From positions 1-64,000 of the forward strand of contig CAZMTO010000006.1 of NCBI GenBank assembly GCA_964569265.1: a DNA stretch of 64,000 nucleotides, given 5' to 3'. Position 1 is the first letter of the stretch, and the number at the start of each line of letters is the position of its first letter. The notes beneath the pieces were generated by a model. It was not told where the DNA came from and did no database searches. It saw only the letters and a program-made list of their open reading frames with translations. Origin of the DNA: Avidehalobacter sp964569265. GTDB lineage: Bacteria; Bacillota; Dehalobacteriia; UBA4068; UBA4997. Position numbers and translations under genes: made by a program. This document shows positions 16,801-24,213 of this stretch, one piece after another.

Positions 16801-19800
16801 AGCTACCATAAAATAGCCGCTGCCGTCTGCCGCCAGCTTTACGGTATAATTGGTGCCTGCCCCGGCAGCCACAGTAGCCACCTGTTGGCGCTCGGTGCCG
16901 GCTGCATCGGTTTTATAAACCACATAGCGTGCCAGTGTATCGCTGTCTCCGGGGTATGTCCAGCTAAGGTGGGCTGCCTTATAAGCATTTTGGGCCTGCA
17001 AAACGGGTGCCTTGGGCGCATTATACGGCAAAATTTTAACTGTACGTGTTATTTGTGCCGGTGCGTTGGCCACAAAGCCGCTGCCCTCGGCAACATCGTT
17101 TATGCTGTCATCCCAAACTGTAGCCCGCAGCAGATATTCACCCTCGGCAATACCGGCAATATTCCAATCATAGACAAAGGTGGTATTGTTAACCAAACCG
17201 TTTACCGGTACTTCGGCTATTTGCTGCCAGGCGTCATCACCGCTGCCCACCGGGCGGTAATCCAAAACCATTTTGCTCAGGCGATAATTGTCGGCCGCAG
17301 TAACACGTATGCTGACGTCTTTGCGCAGCTTGGCATTTTCTGCCGGCAGCATATCACCAATAGTGGGGCTTTGGTTATCTGCCGTAAGCACTGCATACTG
17401 CCCGGCCATGGGGGCACTTTCGTTGCCGTATTTATCAATAGCCGTTACATAATAATAGTAAGGTTTGCCGGCCTCTACGCTGGTGCCGTCATCATAATAG
17501 CCAATAGTTTTTACGCCGCTAAGCAGGGTATATTCGCCGTTTAAAGCTTCGGCACGGTATACATTAAACTGCTCAAAGTCCTCAGGCGGTGTATAAGCAG
17601 TATCCCACATCACCTTAATATAGCGGCTGGTACCGGTAACCGTCACGTTAGTCGGGGCCGGCGGCGGTGTATTGTCTAAGGTAACGGTACACTGCTGCGG
17701 CGTGCTGGCGTTGGCGCGCAGGTCATAGGCTACGGCCTTTATGGTGTAGTCACCGCTTGCCAATGCCGAAGCAACCCAGGTGTAAGCATCGGGGCGGTAG
17801 GTTTTGCCGCCTGCTGCGTTGGTAAGCGTTGCTATTTCGGTATATTCGGTGCTGCCTGCCGCTGCATAATACAGCACTATCTTGTTTACACCTACGTTAT
17901 CTTCGGCTGTAACCATAATACTTACGGCCTTGCCGCTCATAGTTTCACCGGCAGCAGGCGTTTTTAAGCTTACGGTCGGCGGTATTTCGTCCTGCTTAAT
18001 GTTAACCGTCATTTCAGTGCCGGCAACCTGTGTGCCCTCACTGTCTGCCGCCATAAAGCGCACGGTATATTCGCCCGCCGCGATATCCTCTATCTGCCAA
18101 ATACCGCTGTAGTGGCCCACCTTGCCGGCAGCAAGGTCAAGCTCTGCCCAATCAGCAGCAGTTTTAAGCTTATACTGCAATTTAGCGGTTGCCCCGGCAA
18201 GGTCATACGCCGCATCGGCAGTATCTAACACCAGCGTCACATTTATGCCCTTGGGGTATTCCTCTTTAACGTATTCTGCCGCCAAAACGGTGCTGCTGGC
18301 AATTTTCAGCTCGGCTGCCTGCAAAGTAGCCGTTGCCCCGGCAGACTGATTACCGGCGCGGTCGGTGGCATAAACCGTATAGGTATGCGCCGCAGCGGTC
18401 AGGCTGCTGTCGGTATAGGCAGTTTGGTTATAAGACAGCTCGGCAATCGGCTGTTCACCGCCGTCACGGTATACCAAATACTTATATACCGCTACGTTGT
18501 CGGTAGCAGCCGCCCAGTTAAAGCTGATAAATTTGGTGCCGTGTGCCGTCAATGTCGGGGTACCCGGTGCCGTAGGGGCAATATCATCACCCAGCGCCAC
18601 CTGTTTGGCCGCCGACTTATTACCGGCTTCATCTACTGCCACCACCTTAAACGCCGCGTCGGTAACGTTTGCGGCAATATAGCTGGTATCGGTGTAGGCG
18701 TCAGCTTCTCCCTTTACCAAAACATCATTGCGCCAGATGAGATAATAAGCTATATTAGCTTCGGTGCAATCCCAGGTAATAACAGCATTGCCATTATCCG
18801 CTGCCGTTGCTTTAAGCGAATTTAACACCGGCGCCACGGTATCTACATACAAAGCGTTATATGTACTTAAACCGGTAGTATCATGCACATATACACTATA
18901 TCGATTATCAGTCAGCCCGGTAAATGCTATGCTGAATTTACCCTCTCCGTCTGCCGTTACCGTTTGGGTTTTGTCGTAGCCTAACTGAACGGTTACTTGG
19001 GTATTGGGGGTAGCCACACCGCTAAGTGTAAAGTCAGTGGTGTTGATATAAAGGTTATAGCTGCTGCCCCAGGCATCCAACTTAATTTCATTGCTGCCAA
19101 AGGTAATGGGCAGGGTTTGTTGGGCATAAACCGTATCACCGGCAATATCGGTTAAATACAGCTTTACGGCCGCAAAATTATAGTTAGACGAATAAAACGG
19201 CCAATCGTCGCTGTTTAAAACCGTAACAAAGCTGTAGCCGTTGGCCACCTGCCCCTTGTAGGTAAGCGGGTATTCCGAATAATATTTGCTGCCATCGTTT
19301 TCAATAAATTCGGCATAGGCCGATGTAAGCTGCGCCGCCGATACCAGCTCCAGCTTAAATTCGGAGTATTTCGGCACCAACGAGGTTTCAGCGTCATCTA
19401 CCAGCAGTTTGGCGCTTACTATCGCCGGTACTTCCAATTCCGCCACCTTGTTGCAAGTCCAGCTATATACGGCACTTTGGCTGCCGTCGGCAGCTTTAAA
19501 CTGCACATAAACCGTTTTAACGCCGTCGCCGTCGCCAAGTGTCAGGCTTTGGTCATAAAAATCGCGCACCGGCTTATAATCCACACCGGCAAAGCTTTTA
19601 TCTTCGGCATAGCGCACATAAGCATAGCCGGGCAAATAGGTTTGCAGATAAATGGTATTCCGGTCGGTAAAGTACAAAATTTCTTCCAAATTATAGTAAG
19701 AACCGTTGCGTACCTCGTAATAGCCTTTTATGGCAGGCCCCTGATTTTTAGCAGTGTTCCAGCTTATATAGCAGCTTACCGCCCCTATATAAACACCGTC

Positions 19801-22086
19801 CTGCTGCACCTCTATGGTATAAGACCCATTGGGCAAATCAGTCGGCAGGCCGCTTACCGTCAGCTTTTCGGGGCTTACATAGCCAAGTGTCATGTTGGCC
19901 GGCTTAACAGCGGCAGCATCATCCCGGCTGTAAAGCACACCGGTATAAGCAGCGTCGGCTGCCAAATTACTGCAACCTGTAATTACAAGCGTTTTGCTGC
20001 TGTTATCAGCTTCGGTATTGCCCAGCACCACAGCACCGGCAGGCAAAACCTCAAAGGTGCGGCGGTTGCCGTAGGTATAGCTGCCAAAGGTCAGCGGCTC
20101 GTCTAATGCAAGCTTAACCAGCCAGCGGCCATTGCTGTAGCTAAGGGCAGGCTCGCTGTAGGTCACGCCTATTTCCGTCGCTTTGTTTACAATATTAAAC
20201 TTATGATTGGCAACATAATCCGCCGGCAAATTTTTAATGCTGTAATCGCTGTAGTAAAACGTCAGCTCTTTATCACCGGCAAATATCGGCTCTGTCACAT
20301 AATAATACGTCGGTTCCACCACATCGGCAATATAGCTTAATGCGGCATAACGCTTGCTGTAGTCGGCAGCGTTTACCGTTTGGCCGTTGTTGGTAAATTG
20401 CAGGGTATAGGTGTGATCGGCAGCAAATGCAGCAGGCTTGGCCAGCATAAACAGCACCTCGCCGTCGTCCTGCGGCACACCGTCAGCCTCGGCAACCGCC
20501 TTATTACCGTCGGTAACATCCAGCAGAGCGGCAGTTACCGTGCCGTTTGCGCCGTAAAATTCGGCAGTTACCGCCATTTGGTCAAAGTTGAACCAAAAAC
20601 CGGCGTTGTTGTAATCCATTTGCCTTATGCTAAGCCAGCCAAGGTCAAAGGTATCGGTCTCGGTTTGGGCGCCCTCAATATCATCGGTGACCGCCAGCTC
20701 ATCTTCTCCGTAAAAAATGCGGTAGTAAGTGCCGCTTTGCAGCGGGGTATCGGTGGTAAAGCTGCCGCTAAAGGTATAGTAAACAGCATCGTTTTTGTTG
20801 TAGGTGGCCTTTTGCACCGCAGAATAGGTTGCCGCTATCGCCGTCAGCTTTTTGCTGCTTTGGTCATAGTAGCGCAGGGTAAAGCTTATGGCGTCCTTTT
20901 CGTAGATATCCAGCAGCATATTGCAGCCCATAAGCTTAAAGCTGTAGGCGTTATTGCCGGTTTGGGTAATATCCAGCGATGCATACTGGTTAAGATACGA
21001 ATTTTCGGAGCGGTAATACAGGTTATCGCTTTCGCCATCGGTATTGCTTACGGTTACATAAATATAGTTGTTGCCATAGGTGCTTATCGGCAGCACCAGG
21101 CCGTTTCTGCTAAGCGTTATAGCATAGCTGCCAATGCCCTCATTCATTTGGGGCACCAGCTTGCCGCTGTACAGCAGTTCGCCATCATAAGCATCACCAA
21201 GACGTGCTTCTACCGTGTATTCAGCACCGGCCTTTACACCGCCGGCCGTTACCGTTAAGCCACCGACAATACTATCATCGGGGGCAACCGTAAGCACAGC
21301 CAGCGACTGCACCGGTCGGCTGTAGGCAGTGGCCGAAATTTTAAGTTGGTTGGTATAAATATTGCCCTTATCAGCAGATATTTGCAAATAATACTCGGTA
21401 TTTTCGGCAAGGGGTGCTTGCGGGGTAAGCAGCCAGCTTACTGTATACTGCCCCCAGTTTTGCTCGTAAGAACCGCTGTAAACCGCAGAACAGGCAATCT
21501 CCGTCATATCATCGGCCTGCACCAAGGCAAAGCGGTAGTTATCTGGGTTACCGGTATAGCCGTCAATATACAGGTTAACCTCTGATGCTGCACCCGCAGT
21601 GGCATCAAGCCTTAAATAGCCGCCGGTTACCAACGGAGCATTTTGCACCTGCAAAACATAGGGTATAGCTTGCGTATTAACGTTTTCTACAGTGCCCCAA
21701 ATAAGGTTAAGCCGATAAGTACCGGGCGCCAAAGCCTCAAACATATACAAATCGGTGGCATAAAATTCGCCGTTGTACATTGTTTTGCCGGCAGTTTGCG
21801 CCACCACCGTGCCATCACTGTTTACGGCCTGCACACGTGCCACATGGCTGCCGCTTACATCAACGGTAATTTCTGGCAGGTTTACACTGGTTGCCCCGGC
21901 CGATGCATATATCACCGTATCGTCACCGCCCAGCGCACTTATGGGGTACATAACCTCGTCGGTAACAGGCAACAGCAACGTATTGTGCTGCCCCGCCAAA
22001 GCCACCGTATGCATTGACACCAACAGCGCTATAAGCACCGCTGCCGCCAAAAGCAAATATCTCTTTGATTTTGAACAACTTTTCAT
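13807..22086 (-). CDS. giant secreted multidomain protein with C-terminal SLH domains
   Basis: This encodes 2,759 residues. A signal peptide (YLLLAAAVLIALLVS, ending near ALAG) is followed by a long series of beta-sandwich modules. These include fibronectin type III-like domains (about 1090-1250 and 1470-1570), other Ig-like segments, a PKD domain (about 1790-1880, with KWSFGDGAEAEG), a carboxypeptidase-regulatory-like domain (about 1890) and a Gly/Trp-rich insert (about 2030). A Gly- and Thr-rich linker (about 2470-2560) leads to two SLH domains (FTDVAADAYYAKAV and FTDVAADAYYADAV) at the end. SLH domains bind pyruvylated or polyamine-modified wall polymers, so the protein is probably a wall-anchored surface fibre or adhesin. 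Only two SLH copies are visible, while three is usual. I use the ATG at 22086, with GGAAGGAAG upstream, rather than the TTG at 22110. Confidence 0.88.
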   Translation of the reverse strand: MKSCSKSKRYLLLAAAVLIALLVSMHTVALAGQHNTLLLPVTDEVMYPISALGGDDTVIYASAGATSVNLPEITVDVSGSHVARVQAVNSDGTVVAQTAGKTMYNGEFYATDLYMFEALAPGTYRLNLIWGTVENVNTQAIPYVLQVQNAPLVTGGYLRLDATAGAASEVNLYIDGYTGNPDNYRFALVQADDMTEIACSAVYSGSYEQNWGQYTVSWLLTPQAPLAENTEYYLQISADKGNIYTNQLKISATAYSRPVQSLAVLTVAPDDSIVGGLTVTAGGVKAGAEYTVEARLGDAYDGELLYSGKLVPQMNEGIGSYAITLSRNGLVLPISTYGNNYIYVTVSNTDGESDNLYYRSENSYLNQYASLDITQTGNNAYSFKLMGCNMLLDIYEKDAISFTLRYYDQSSKKLTAIAATYSAVQKATYNKNDAVYYTFSGSFTTDTPLQSGTYYRIFYGEDELAVTDDIEGAQTETDTFDLGWLSIRQMDYNNAGFWFNFDQMAVTAEFYGANGTVTAALLDVTDGNKAVAEADGVPQDDGEVLFMLAKPAAFAADHTYTLQFTNNGQTVNAADYSKRYAALSYIADVVEPTYYYVTEPIFAGDKELTFYYSDYSIKNLPADYVANHKFNIVNKATEIGVTYSEPALSYSNGRWLVKLALDEPLTFGSYTYGNRRTFEVLPAGAVVLGNTEADNSSKTLVITGCSNLAADAAYTGVLYSRDDAAAVKPANMTLGYVSPEKLTVSGLPTDLPNGSYTIEVQQDGVYIGAVSCYISWNTAKNQGPAIKGYYEVRNGSYYNLEEILYFTDRNTIYLQTYLPGYAYVRYAEDKSFAGVDYKPVRDFYDQSLTLGDGDGVKTVYVQFKAADGSQSAVYSWTCNKVAELEVPAIVSAKLLVDDAETSLVPKYSEFKLELVSAAQLTSAYAEFIENDGSKYYSEYPLTYKGQVANGYSFVTVLNSDDWPFYSSNYNFAAVKLYLTDIAGDTVYAQQTLPITFGSNEIKLDAWGSSYNLYINTTDFTLSGVATPNTQVTVQLGYDKTQTVTADGEGKFSIAFTGLTDNRYSVYVHDTTGLSTYNALYVDTVAPVLNSLKATAADNGNAVITWDCTEANIAYYLIWRNDVLVKGEADAYTDTSYIAANVTDAAFKVVAVDEAGNKSAAKQVALGDDIAPTAPGTPTLTAHGTKFISFNWAAATDNVAVYKYLVYRDGGEQPIAELSYNQTAYTDSSLTAAAHTYTVYATDRAGNQSAGATATLQAAELKIASSTVLAAEYVKEEYPKGINVTLVLDTADAAYDLAGATAKLQYKLKTAADWAELDLAAGKVGHYSGIWQIEDIAAGEYTVRFMAADSEGTQVAGTEMTVNIKQDEIPPTVSLKTPAAGETMSGKAVSIMVTAEDNVGVNKIVLYYAAAGSTEYTEIATLTNAAGGKTYRPDAYTWVASALASGDYTIKAVAYDLRANASTPQQCTVTLDNTPPPAPTNVTVTGTSRYIKVMWDTAYTPPEDFEQFNVYRAEALNGEYTLLSGVKTIGYYDDGTSVEAGKPYYYYVTAIDKYGNESAPMAGQYAVLTADNQSPTIGDMLPAENAKLRKDVSIRVTAADNYRLSKMVLDYRPVGSGDDAWQQIAEVPVNGLVNNTTFVYDWNIAGIAEGEYLLRATVWDDSINDVAEGSGFVANAPAQITRTVKILPYNAPKAPVLQAQNAYKAAHLSWTYPGDSDTLARYVVYKTDAAGTERQQVATVAAGAGTNYTVKLAADGSGYFMVAAVDRYGAAAYSNVVAAQSVGADTEKPVAVMMPETLTAAVGVPFEFSATGSSDNDVIAAYKWSFGDGAEAEGSSPNHTYTAAGTYTVSLTVLDEAGNSATAEKTMTVYDVAAEDAAHALMTVTVVNGYAEGTPAVAGAEVKVFDGKGFETTVITDTDGRAVVIVPHGSNTVSAVAQGYVPATRSVAVKAADDGTFAYKLAMTPINVSTVDGSLSHTEMTYNEILAAGIDVNDPDNEHVWKFEATFSFVAGPALPFDLPVTGYFNQAGKFVGGSGWGWTSCGGSGSGGGGGLWGGNFNIGLFPISENFVLVIYGEAHWLKEMYNVELLVINNSYSDDITDCVATLDLPEGLSLAAMKGAEQQATQTIGTIGHKVNNVNRANTAKANWYVRGDKEGEYNLTATVTGNNPEAFCKTFTTDKPVKVYAGSALHLQITAEDIAYRGEEYHVQFKLQNVSDKFLYNLSFGITGAEQFKVLQIGDKLGKLELNQDDFGENMTQKIDALAPGGSVTIDFSTTTWFNSALELADLGPFDVGYYLTGVFVTTLEGSTTSIPYDVGIVHARHGSFFEWVQDEVKDYIEGESTSLLDKEFFGDVGLLKNGLKVYKFITEDTTETSSKAVITIEGGYATPANNFMRSRGVSAAADLPTGAIAVYTDADEQNYTISDDGKTLTITGDAAIYVKGMQDGKAKVKVTTYAEDTATGEFIPNYCTLNYTVGNGGSSSGGGGGSTGGGGGGGAVAGNTTTTTTKNDDGSTTTTVTDERTNTVTETTKYKDGSEVTVVSKKDGTVTVTEKTADGVEIKTVTDAKGNVTADVTVPGGISGGTKVELPTDLGDEDGTVSVRVTDKKTGKTTVVKADYADGKVSFTVNGSAHIELLNDFAPLANSTVFTDVAADAYYAKAVQWAVEQGITKGVSATEFMPNAVCTRAQMAAFMWRAAATPQPGGNAKRFTDVAADAYYADAVQWAVEQGITKGVSATEFMPGAVCTRAQMVTFLYRSAQN

Positions 22087-22201
22087 CTTACAACTTCCTT
22101 CCAATTTCAATTTGTTTTGGCCGCCTGCAACAGCCGCTAAATGCAGGTTTACCGCCTCCCCCTTTTAAAACAACCGCGCCATAAAAATCCAATATATGGC
22201 A

Positions 22202-22231
22202 ATTATACCACGCAAACCTGTTACAGAGCAA
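22202..22231 (-). promoter_or_regulatory. promoter of the giant SLH gene
   Basis: On the minus strand TTGCTC (22226-22231) and TATAAT (22202-22207) have an 18-base spacer. The leader of about 110 bases includes a CCTGCA/TGCAGG hairpin near 22125-22150. No known riboswitch class is recognised in it. Confidence 0.6.
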
Positions 22232-22382
22232 GTATATAAAAGCTTGTATGCACTTTTTGGGCGTTTTTAACCCCAAATTATAAATTGCCCTTTAAACATA
22301 AAAAAACCGCCTCTGCTGCGCCAACAGCAAAAGCGCTCCATTTTCAACTGCTTTTAAGATTTTCAGAAAAGGAGTGATTTTT

Positions 22383-22481
22383 ATGTCCATTTACAAAATG
22401 CCCGGCAAAAAAAACGGCCTCCGGCGTTACCGCGTGCGCATAGCTCGCACCGATTTTTCTGTATCTCTGTCTTTTTATTGA
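22383..22481 (+). pseudogene. tyrosine integrase, N-terminal stub
   Basis: An AAAAGGAGTG site precedes the ATG at 22383. The product begins MSIYKMPGKKNGLRRYRVRI, which matches the N-terminal arm-DNA-binding domain of phage and ICE tyrosine integrases (usually followed by Y-x-D-x-x-GK). It diverges after Arg22 and stops at 32 residues, so only the start of an integrase gene is left. It lies about 870 bases from the tmRNA 3' end, a classic integrase target. I infer the scar of an excised or degraded island. Confidence 0.55.
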
Positions 22482-22536
22482 TGTTATGGGCAAAAATACG
22501 GCTGTATGCCTTTTGTTATTTAAAGGAAATGAATCG

Positions 22537-23208
22537 TCAGGCATCTGCTTCAGGGAAGTATCGTTTCAGGCGATTTCCAACCGTACTTTGCAGCAGCGCA
22601 AGAATACGCCCGACAAAGACAGCCGAAGCAATGGTGGCAATGCCGAAGCCAATAATCCGGTGCGCCCCAAGCAGACCGAGCAGCAGCGAAATGAGGACAC
22701 ACGCACAGTCATAGACGATCTTCACAGAGCCCATAGGTTTCTTCGTAACACGGCTAATGGTTTGGATAGCGCCGGTCGGCGGATCGGGAACCAGACGCGC
22801 GATGACAATCAGCATAATGCCGAAAGCAGTAAAAAAGAGGCTCCCGCACAGGCAGACGATCTGCATAACGAGGCTTCCGGCAGAGGGAAGCAGCGCGTCC
22901 CACAAATCAATCACAAAACCGAAAAGCAAAGACACCGGTAGCTGCAAAAGAATCCCAATATACTGCTTTCGTTCGCTCAGGATCAGCTCGGCGGCAATAT
23001 TGACGAGATAAAAAACAATACTGAGCGTACCAAGGCTCAGCGGTACAAGGTTCGTTGCAACATAGGGAATGCTGTTAATGGGCGAAACGCCCATTTCGCA
23101 TTTCACGCACAAAACGATACCGAATCCCAGCAGGATTGCACCCACAATGTAGAGAAGAATGCGGTGGAATATGGATACACAATCGCCGTTTCCTTTCTTT
23201 TCAGCCAT
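22537..23208 (-). CDS. YczE/DUF6198-type integral membrane protein
   Basis: This 223-residue protein has about five to six hydrophobic segments and the family pattern GVSPINSIPYV and QLPVSLLFGFVIDLW seen in YczE-like (DUF6198) proteins of the YitT/YczE group. These are predicted membrane proteins of unknown substrate. It lies between the integrase stub and the tmRNA terminator, so it may be cargo of the former island. The start ATG at 23208 lies behind a weak GAAGGTGAAC site. No co-transcribed partner is visible. It could be an orphan transporter-like protein; the biochemical role is unknown. Confidence 0.75.
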   Translation of the reverse strand: MAEKKGNGDCVSIFHRILLYIVGAILLGFGIVLCVKCEMGVSPINSIPYVATNLVPLSLGTLSIVFYLVNIAAELILSERKQYIGILLQLPVSLLFGFVIDLWDALLPSAGSLVMQIVCLCGSLFFTAFGIMLIVIARLVPDPPTGAIQTISRVTKKPMGSVKIVYDCACVLISLLLGLLGAHRIIGFGIATIASAVFVGRILALLQSTVGNRLKRYFPEADA

Positions 23209-23322
23209 TTTTGTTCACCTTCAGTTTCCATTTCCGGCAGTTTACCAAAAAGTCCCACCGGTTTTGTCTGTTCATCTGCCGACAGTGGTGTCATCAGCAT
23301 ATCATCAATCTTTAAGTATAGC

Positions 23323-23352
23323 AAAAGGCACTTGCTTTCGCAAGTGCCTTTT
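23323..23352 (-). terminator. terminator of tmRNA
   Basis: This is a perfect 13-bp stem (AAAAGGCACTTGC with GCAAGTGCCTTTT) and a 4-base loop, directly after the tmRNA CCA end. T-rich ends allow function in both directions. Confidence 0.85.
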
Positions 23353-23353
23353 C

Positions 23354-23711
23354 TGGTGGAGGTGGCGGGATTCGAACCCGCGTCCGAAAGAGAACCCACC
23401 GAACTTTCTACGAGCGTATTTTGTTGTTTAGTATCTTACGGTGCTGCACACAACAAACAAAGCGCAACCGCCGCCAGCCTTATAAAAATTCCCGCAGCGG
23501 CCCCAAGGCAAGGGCTGCCGCAGTAGCTTGCAGGGATTAGCCTCATTGCCGCGGCCGGCAAGCTGGGCCACGATCGAGGTTAGCATTAAGCTGCTAAAGC
23601 GTAATTTTTGTTGCCATTTAAAATGACGTTTGCCATGGTTTTACGGGCTTATGACGTCCCCGGCTCGCTTATTCGACCAATCCTTCCCCCGTCGAATCCA
23701 AAAACACCCCC
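23354..23711 (-). ncRNA. ssrA: tmRNA
   Basis: This is a 358-base tmRNA on the minus strand. The 5' end GGGGGTG pairs with the 3' CACCTCC of the acceptor stem, including the G3-U70 pair that specifies alanine charging, and CCA is encoded (23354-23356). The T-arm GGTTCGAATCC lies near the 3' end. The resume frame reads ANVILNGNKNYALAA before a TAA and ends in the normal proteolysis signal YALAA. It rescues stalled ribosomes together with SmpB, whose gene lies 40 bases upstream on the same strand. Confidence 0.96.
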
Positions 23712-23751
23712 ATAACGTAATAACTACAATTTGCCGCCGTCAAAACTTGCA

Positions 23752-24213
23752 CTAATATTCACGGCTGCGCTCTTTTACGGCGCGCTCTATCTGGCGCTTG
23801 GCATCTCTGTCGGCCATAGAATCACGCTTGTCGTAAAGCTTTTTGCCACGTGCCAGGGCAAGCTCCACCTTTACCAGCGCCCGGTCAAAATACAAACGCA
23901 CCGGTATCAGTGTAAGGCCCTTTTCTCTAACCGCCGCATAAAGCCGCGCAATTTCTCCCTTATGCAGCAACAGGCGGCGCGGGCGTTTTTCTTCGTGGTT
24001 ATTGATGTTGCCGAAATCGTAGTGGCTAATGTGCAGATTATACAGCCACACCTCACCGTTTTCTATTCTGGCAAAGGCATCTGCCAGGCTGGCTTTACCG
24101 GCCCGCAGAGATTTTACCTCGGTACCTTTTAGCTCAATACCGGCCTCCAAACACTCCAAAAATTCGTATTCGTGCCGCGCCTTGCGGTTTTCTGTGATGG
24201 TTTTTCCGGCCAT
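23752..24213 (-). CDS. smpB: SsrA-binding protein SmpB
   Basis: SmpB binds tmRNA and mimics the missing codon-anticodon part in stalled ribosomes. The 153 residues begin MAGKTITENRKARHEYEF and contain the conserved GIELKGTEVKSLRAGK and ARGKKLYDKRD segments, with a basic C-terminal tail that enters the mRNA channel. Length is normal. Its ATG directly follows the rnr stop without a gap, and the tmRNA gene follows it. The rnr-smpB-ssrA order is common in Firmicutes and groups trans-translation with decay of the non-stop mRNA. Confidence 0.97.
   Translation of the reverse strand: MAGKTITENRKARHEYEFLECLEAGIELKGTEVKSLRAGKASLADAFARIENGEVWLYNLHISHYDFGNINNHEEKRPRRLLLHKGEIARLYAAVREKGLTLIPVRLYFDRALVKVELALARGKKLYDKRDSMADRDAKRQIERAVKERSREY

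Noticed and set aside
15316..17544. 742-codon plus-strand open frame
   Set aside because: It lies wholly antisense to the giant SLH gene, has no start signal and a composition that only mirrors the sense strand.
23103..23526. Short ORFs over the tmRNA (GSNPATST- and GFEPASER-type peptides)
   Set aside because: These are the usual false ORFs created by tRNA-like T-arm sequence; the region is tmRNA.
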